Positions 58,990 through 64,000 of a stretch of DNA of 64,000 nt are shown here, piece after piece; position 1 is the stretch's first letter, and each line of letters opens with the position of its first letter. The notes beneath the pieces were generated by a model. It saw only the letters and a program-made list of their open reading frames with translations. It was not told the DNA's origin and did not search any database. The position numbers and the translations under genes are program-made. The stretch is from Prochilodus magdalenae. Lineage: Eukaryota; Chordata; Actinopteri; Characiformes; Prochilodontidae. The stretch lies in assembly GCA_024036415.1 (NCBI GenBank), contig JAMWET010006788.1, positions 472,501 to 536,500 on the forward strand. The letters are read 5' to 3'.

Positions 58990-59530
58990 TGGGATTTTTT
59001 AAGATGATGTCTGTTGGTCACGGCTGCGGCATACATTCGATTACCATGGACAGTAATTAAGTGGTACTTAGCAAAGTGATAGGAAACCGTTAACCTTGCA
59101 AATGGGCTCTAATAGAGCCAATAGGTCCTGTTTAAATGTCATGGAGGCCTATATAAGCTGGCTTGTATCTGTTTATCTTAAAGGTAACTAAATATTTAAT
59201 CTATATGGTCTTTAAATTGTCCTAATATTTATTTATGTTGTGAGTAAAAGGTTCAGTAATTTTTACATTACAATCACAAAATTTAAGGCATATGAATATC
59301 AGCCACAAATATTGATTATCAGCGTCCTTGATTGATAATAACTGGTATCGAACAGCACCAACACCCTGTATCAGGTCAAGACCATCTTGCTACATGTGGG
59401 ATAGGAAGGGAAATGTCCACCTTAGTTTTTTTTTTTTACCATGGATAGTAATTAAGTGGTATTTAGCGAAGTAACAGGAAACCATTAACCTTGCAGATGA
59501 GTTCTAATGGAAGTCAATGGACACCTGCTT
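58990..59530. repeat. Diverged duplicate segments in csrp1 5' intron
   Basis: 59043-59115 (ACCATGGACAGTAATTAAGTGG...GGAAACCGTTAACCTTGCA) recurs at 59439-59500 (ACCATGGATAGTAATTAAGTGG...GGAAACCATTAACCTTGCA). Between them lies a copy of the hAT-like right-end sequence. Confidence 0.65.
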
Positions 59531-59546
59531 CATTCGGCTTTGATTA

Positions 59547-60057
59547 TACCCTTATGAAACGATAATATATGGCAATGTATTGGAAAATATAGTGCAATAT
59601 ATAAAATAATATGATGTCATATATGGGAAACAAGTGCATATATTTTGCATATATTTATATAGTGATAAATATATTACAATATATTGTATAATACATAAGG
59701 AATTACCACTTTTCATATATTGTATGTATGGTAGTATAATATATATTTCCTTATATATTGTAATATATTTCATTTTATATGTAATAGACATCATATGTAT
59801 TTCTCCATATGTGTTTGCATATATGATAATATATATAGTTTTATATATGTGAGAATATATACATACTGTATATTGCCACATGTATGTATGAAAATATTCT
59901 CACAATAATATATTATTATTATATATGTAATATATTTATCACTATATAAATATATGCAAAATATATGCACTTATTTCCCATATATAACATTGTATTATTT
60001 AATATATTGCACTATATTTTCCAATACATTGCCATATATTATCGTTTCATAGGGGTA
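59547..60057. mobile_element. AT-rich foldback element in csrp1 5' intron
   Basis: Two arms of about 115-125 bp in inverted orientation (left TACCCTTATGAAACGATAAT, right ATTATCGTTTCATAGGGGTA) enclose about 250 bp of ATATAT-rich sequence. The arms match almost base for base, including GGCAATGTATTGGAAAATAT. It is MITE-like, with no coding capacity. Confidence 0.8.
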
Positions 60058-60829
60058 GGTATGACAAGTTTCGTTTTTTAGCTAGTTCCTCTCAGTTAAG
60101 CACAGCTATGAGTTTTCCTCATGACAGCTTATCTTTTAAATCACAGGCTTGTTGTTCAGTAGCTCATTTAAGTATCTCTGTAAATGAAGGGAAGGTATTT
60201 ATGTAAGATAGCCTCATATGATGTAGTTATGAGAGCAGACCACTGAAGGTCTGCCAGGGCTGGCAGTCTTTAACGCAGGTTTTCAGCACCTGCTCATTGG
60301 CTTCTCCTGTAATTCAACAGGCTTCCAGCTCTTTTTCTAAGTAGGCAGAAAAGATAAATATGTAGCTGATCATCCAGCTTGAAACAGACTTAGGAATTCT
60401 CTGAAACCTGAGCTCTGATGATACCGTAGACGGAAAAAACACTCTGTCTCAGGAGAATCGATGTATCCTGCTAGAAATATGCAGTGATGATTCTCATTCA
60501 TTTTTTTCACAGTACGGTAAACAGGGAAGGAAGTTGCATAGGCCGTGTTAAGCTCTTTATTTTTGGGTGTAGTGACTGGCTTTTTGGCAAGGCCAATGTT
60601 ATGTAACTTCCATGAATTCAGCCTCTACTGAGACAATGTGATATGTGGCAAAACAAGCACAGCCATTTTTGTCCTCCTTCACATACCACATGATACCAAT
60701 CAGCATCTCCGGCCCAAGCCTCTCTGTAGCCTGTTGCATCTTCGCTTGTCTGTTAGTCGCTGTGTATTACTGGATCTGTACTAGCAGACCTCTAAAGGGC
60801 TGAATACGTGAAGCATCAGTATCACTTAC

Positions 60830-61060
60830 CTGGAAGTGTTGTGTTGGCCGGCGCTCTAGGTGGATGGATGGATGGATGCAGCTCAGGGACAGTTGTGGCC
60901 AGTTCAGAGGAGTCCCCAGTAATATCAGGCAAAAGAGGATGAGAGAGCTAGAGAGAGTGGGTGGGATCATGGAAACAGAGCACAGAGAGAGGGAGGCAGG
61001 GAGGGAGGGAGGAGAGAGCAGGGCAACTCCCTGGAATGACGCAGGTTTCTGTCATTCCTG
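60830..61060 (-). promoter_or_regulatory. Probable csrp1 first exon and promoter region
   Basis: On the minus strand a CCAG|GTAAGT donor at 60829 ends a GC-richer segment and would join the acceptor just before the csrp1 ATG. Upstream the minus strand is a C/T-rich tract. Two TEAD/M-CAT cores lie as an inverted pair (GGAATG near 61033, CATTCC near 61053 on the plus strand). No TATA box is evident, and the start site is not fixed. Confidence 0.4.
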
Positions 61061-61619
61061 ACTTTCATCTGGTTCCTCTCACAGCCCAGTTAAACACAAC
61101 TATGCAGCGTTTCCCCCAATGCTAAGCCCTTAAATTTCAGCCTTATTATTCAGATGCTGCAGTAAATCACATCAGTGAAACTAAAGTGGAAGTCGAAACT
61201 AATATAATGTAGCTATGAGAGGTGTGGGCCATGTGTACAGCCTTGTATTCCAAGTATTTTTGGATATTTCATTTTGTAGTGTTAGCTGGAATTGGCACTC
61301 TGTACCCAAACTGTGACGTCTTGACACAAAAATAGGCAGAGGAAAGGTCAGGCCTTTCACTGAGTGAGCACAGCAGCAGGGAAGACCCAGGACCCAGCAC
61401 TACTGAAGGGCAGCTATAGCAAGTAGAAACTAAATAGCCGTAAAACTCCCCCTGACAGTGCACCACTACCCCACCCTACCGCATGGCACTACAGTAGCAG
61501 AGGGGTATTTCACCAGGCTTATCAAACTGCTGTATAGATTATGTAAATGTAATATAAAGCATGATTCAGAGTTCAGCTGTAATGTAAACTGTTCCATAGT
61601 TATCATGTAAAGTTATATA

Positions 61620-63063
61620 CAGTGGGGTGCGAAAGTTTGGGCAGCCTTGTTAATTTACCTTTATAAAGCATTGATTGTTTGAAAAAAAAAAATTCCGTTA
61701 AATATATCATATAGGGGACAAACACAGTGATATTTGAGAAGTGAAATGAAGTTTATATGATTTACAGAAAGTGTGCAATAATTGTCTAAACAAAAGTAGG
61801 CAGGTGTATAAATTTGGGCACCAAAAAAAAAAAAAACCTTTAGTAGATCCTCCTTTCGCAGAAATAACAGCCTCTAAACGCTTCCTATAGCTTCTAATGA
61901 GAGTCTGGATTGTGGCTGAAGGTATTTTAGACCATTCTTCTTTACAAAACATCTCTAGTTCATTCAGGTTTGATGGTTTCCGAGCATGGGCAGCTCTCTT
62001 TAAGTGACACCACAGATTTTCAATAATATTCAGGTCTGGGGACTGAGATGGCCATTCCAGAACGTTGTACTTGTTCCTCTGCATGAATGCATTAGTAGAT
62101 TTTGAGCAGTGTTTAGGGTCGTTGTCTTGTTGGAAGATCCAGCCCCGGCGTAGCTTCAGCTTTGTCACTGATTCCTGGACATTGGTCTCCAGAATCTGCT
62201 GATATTGATTGGAATCCATGCGTCCCTCAACTTTAACAAGATTCCCAGTCCCTGTACTGGCCACACAGCCCCACAGCATGATGGAACCACCACCAAATTT
62301 TACTGTAGGTAGCAGGTGTTTTTCTTGGAGTGCTGTGTTCTTTTTCCTCCATGCATAACAGCCCTTGTTATGCCCAAATAACACAGCACCTTATTCCAAA
62401 ATAGAGCTGGCTTGTCCAAATGTGCTTTAGCATACCTCAAGCGGCTCTGTTTGTGATGTGGGCGGAGAAAAGGCTTCCTTTGCATCACTCTCCCATACAG
62501 CATCTCCTTGTGTAAAGTGTGCCGAATAGTTGAACGGTGCACAGTGACTCCATCAGCAGCAAGATCATGTTGTAGGTCTTTGGTGCTGGTCTGTGGGTTG
62601 AGGGGGGCGGTCCACTAAACCATGACGGTGAATAATCTTTGTTTTCAGGTCATTTGAAAGTCATTTTGAGACTCCCATGCTGCGACTCTTCAGAGAAGAT
62701 GCAAAGAGGAGAAAATCTTACAATTGCCCCCCTTAAATACCCTTTCTCATAATTGGAGTCACCTGTGTATGGAGGTCAAGGGTCACTGAACTTGCCAAAC
62801 CAAATCTGAGTTCCAGTAATTAGTTCTAAAGGTTTTGAAATCAATAAAATGACAACAGTGCCCACATTTATGCACCTGCCTACTTTTGTTTAACCAATTA
62901 TTGCACACTTTCTGTAAATCATATAAACCTCATTTCACTTCTCAAATATCACTGTGTTTGTCCCCTAAATGATATATCTAACGCATTTTTTTATCCAAAC
63001 AATCAATTTATAAAGGTAAATCAGGAAAATTAACAACGCTGCCCAAACTTTCACACCCCACTG
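61620..63063 (-). mobile_element. Near-complete, defective Tc1-like transposon
   Basis: 1444 bp with TIRs CAGTGGGGTGCGAAAGTTTG / imperfect inverse at 63035-63063, flanked by TA. The minus strand encodes a Tc1-type transposase in broken frames: RKPFLRPHHKQSRLRYAKAH, then FGGGSIMLWGCVASTGTGNL, RGWIFQQDNDPKHCSKSTNA (second catalytic Asp) and SPDLNIIENLWCHLKRA (third acidic residue, 34 residues on). The first catalytic segment (the SDE motif expected after WNKV) is lost at a frameshift near 62390, so the enzyme is inactive. Sister of the 705-bp derivative at 34615. Confidence 0.9.
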
Positions 63064-63249
63064 TATAAGGTTATGCATACGCTGTATGATGCCTGAGATG
63101 CCGGTTGCTTTACAACAGTTTGGGAAAAAGGTTTTAGTCCAAAACTCGAAACGTAAGTCCCATTTATGATGGAGAGGCCCAACCACTGAGTTTATTTGAC
63201 AGTGAGGTATATATAATATATGTTTACATGTTGGGAACATGGCAACCCC

Positions 63250-63480
63250 CTGGTTCCCATCAAGTTTCAAGTTTCAGGTTTATTTGTCATTTGCACATCT
63301 CAGAACATTTCTGCATTGAAATGCTTGTGGTGAGGATTAGGTTGACACTCTACAGCAGGACAAGGTTATATACATACTAAACATTAAAATAAAGAGATAG
63401 AAAAGAGTTATATTAAACAAATACAAAATACACAAAGGACAGAATATACAAAGACAGGAGGGATCACGTTTCATTTGCGG
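63250..63480. repeat. Possible dispersed repeat
   Basis: TTTCAAGTTTCAGGTTTATTTGTCATTTGCAC...AATGCTTGTGGTGAGGATTAG resembles a common fish interspersed repeat, from memory. No coding content. Confidence 0.35.
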
Positions 63481-63689
63481 CCTGCATAACATTACTGTAA
63501 AATCGAATGCTTGTAGAAAATGAGGACTGCCAGCCTAAGTAATTGTTTAGGCTATTCTATAATTACTAATTAATTTTCATCTCAAACCTTGTGACCCTGT
63601 TTACATCTGAGAGATTAAATTATACAAAGCTTTGGGGAGATTTCCCTTTACAGTCACTAATTCACTGTATGTTGTCCAGTCAGCCTTAC

Positions 63690-64000
63690 ACTACACGGCC
63701 AAAAGTATCCAGACACCCATTCTAATTACCAAATTCGGGCATTTTAAGATCCACCCATTGCTGACACAATACAACAGCACACACAGAGCTTCTACAACCT
63801 CAATGCAAAAGCAAAACCAAAAGAGCAGCAATGCCATGACCCTGAGGTCACCATGCCTGATGCCAAGGATCAGCTGGATGGCTGTAAAGCTCTCAGCACT
63901 GGGCTTTCTGAAACTCCATCCAGTACCTTTTGGGAACTGATCGTCCAACATCCGTACCCCACCTCCATAATGCTCTTGTAGCTGAAAGCAAATCAGTCAT
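63690..64000. mobile_element. DNA-transposon-like element cut by window edge
   Basis: It starts CACTACACGGCCAAAAGTAT + CCAGACACCCATTCTAATTA, a terminal sequence widespread in fish DNA transposons, and runs off the window. The sequence near 63920 (TTTTGGGAACTGATCGTCCAACATC) fits the body of such elements. Family not fixed. Confidence 0.5.

Overview
The window is vertebrate nuclear DNA, almost certainly from a teleost fish. Genes are split into short exons with canonical GT/AG junctions. The protein sequences are close to vertebrate muscle proteins, and the intergenic DNA is full of Tc1-type transposons, SINE-like tails, minisatellites and simple repeats typical of fish. A species cannot be named from the sequence; an otophysan fish (characin or catfish group) is a guess.

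Three muscle genes were reconstructed exon by exon, all on the minus strand and head to tail: csrp1 (coding 58920 to 52968, 5 exons, 192 aa), tnni1 (39259 to 36331, 7 exons, 186 aa) and tnnt2 (23277 to 9768, 12 exons, 269 aa). In each gene all exon phases agree and the summed coding length is divisible by three. This is the CSRP1-TNNI1-TNNT2 neighbourhood known from human 1q32. tnnt2 (troponin T, tropomyosin-binding) and tnni1 (troponin I, inhibitory) encode two of the three subunits of the thin-filament calcium switch. csrp1 encodes a two-LIM actin-cytoskeleton adaptor. Probable non-coding first exons and TATA-like promoters can be proposed for tnnt2 (about 23.63-23.81 kb) and tnni1 (about 40.47-40.58 kb), and a first-exon donor for csrp1 (60830).

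Layout: 1-9.7 kb is intergenic with transposon debris and a 33-bp minisatellite. 9.8-23.8 kb is tnnt2, whose introns hold Tc1 debris, a polypyrimidine tract and a TAG/TAA array. 23.9-36 kb is intergenic: a duplicated block next to the tnnt2 promoter, a 2.3-kb 34-bp minisatellite, an F-box-like fragment, a gypsy-type integrase remnant and a Tc1 deletion derivative. 36.3-40.6 kb is tnni1 with a Tc1-type deletion derivative in an intron. 40.6-52.9 kb is intergenic: two blocks of a 33-bp minisatellite whose unit carries a heat-shock-element consensus, a 47-bp repeat, a tetranucleotide array and a duplicated 470-bp block with exact MEF2, AP-1 and CTCF-type matches. 52.9-61 kb is csrp1 with an hAT-like element and an AT-rich foldback in its introns. 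61-64 kb holds a nearly full-length but broken Tc1-like transposon and another repeat cut by the window edge.

The signals most worth a second look are the minisatellite rich in heat-shock elements between tnni1 and csrp1, the duplicated MEF2/CTCF block, the duplicated block upstream of tnnt2, and the ambiguous, apparently shortened C-terminus of tnnt2.
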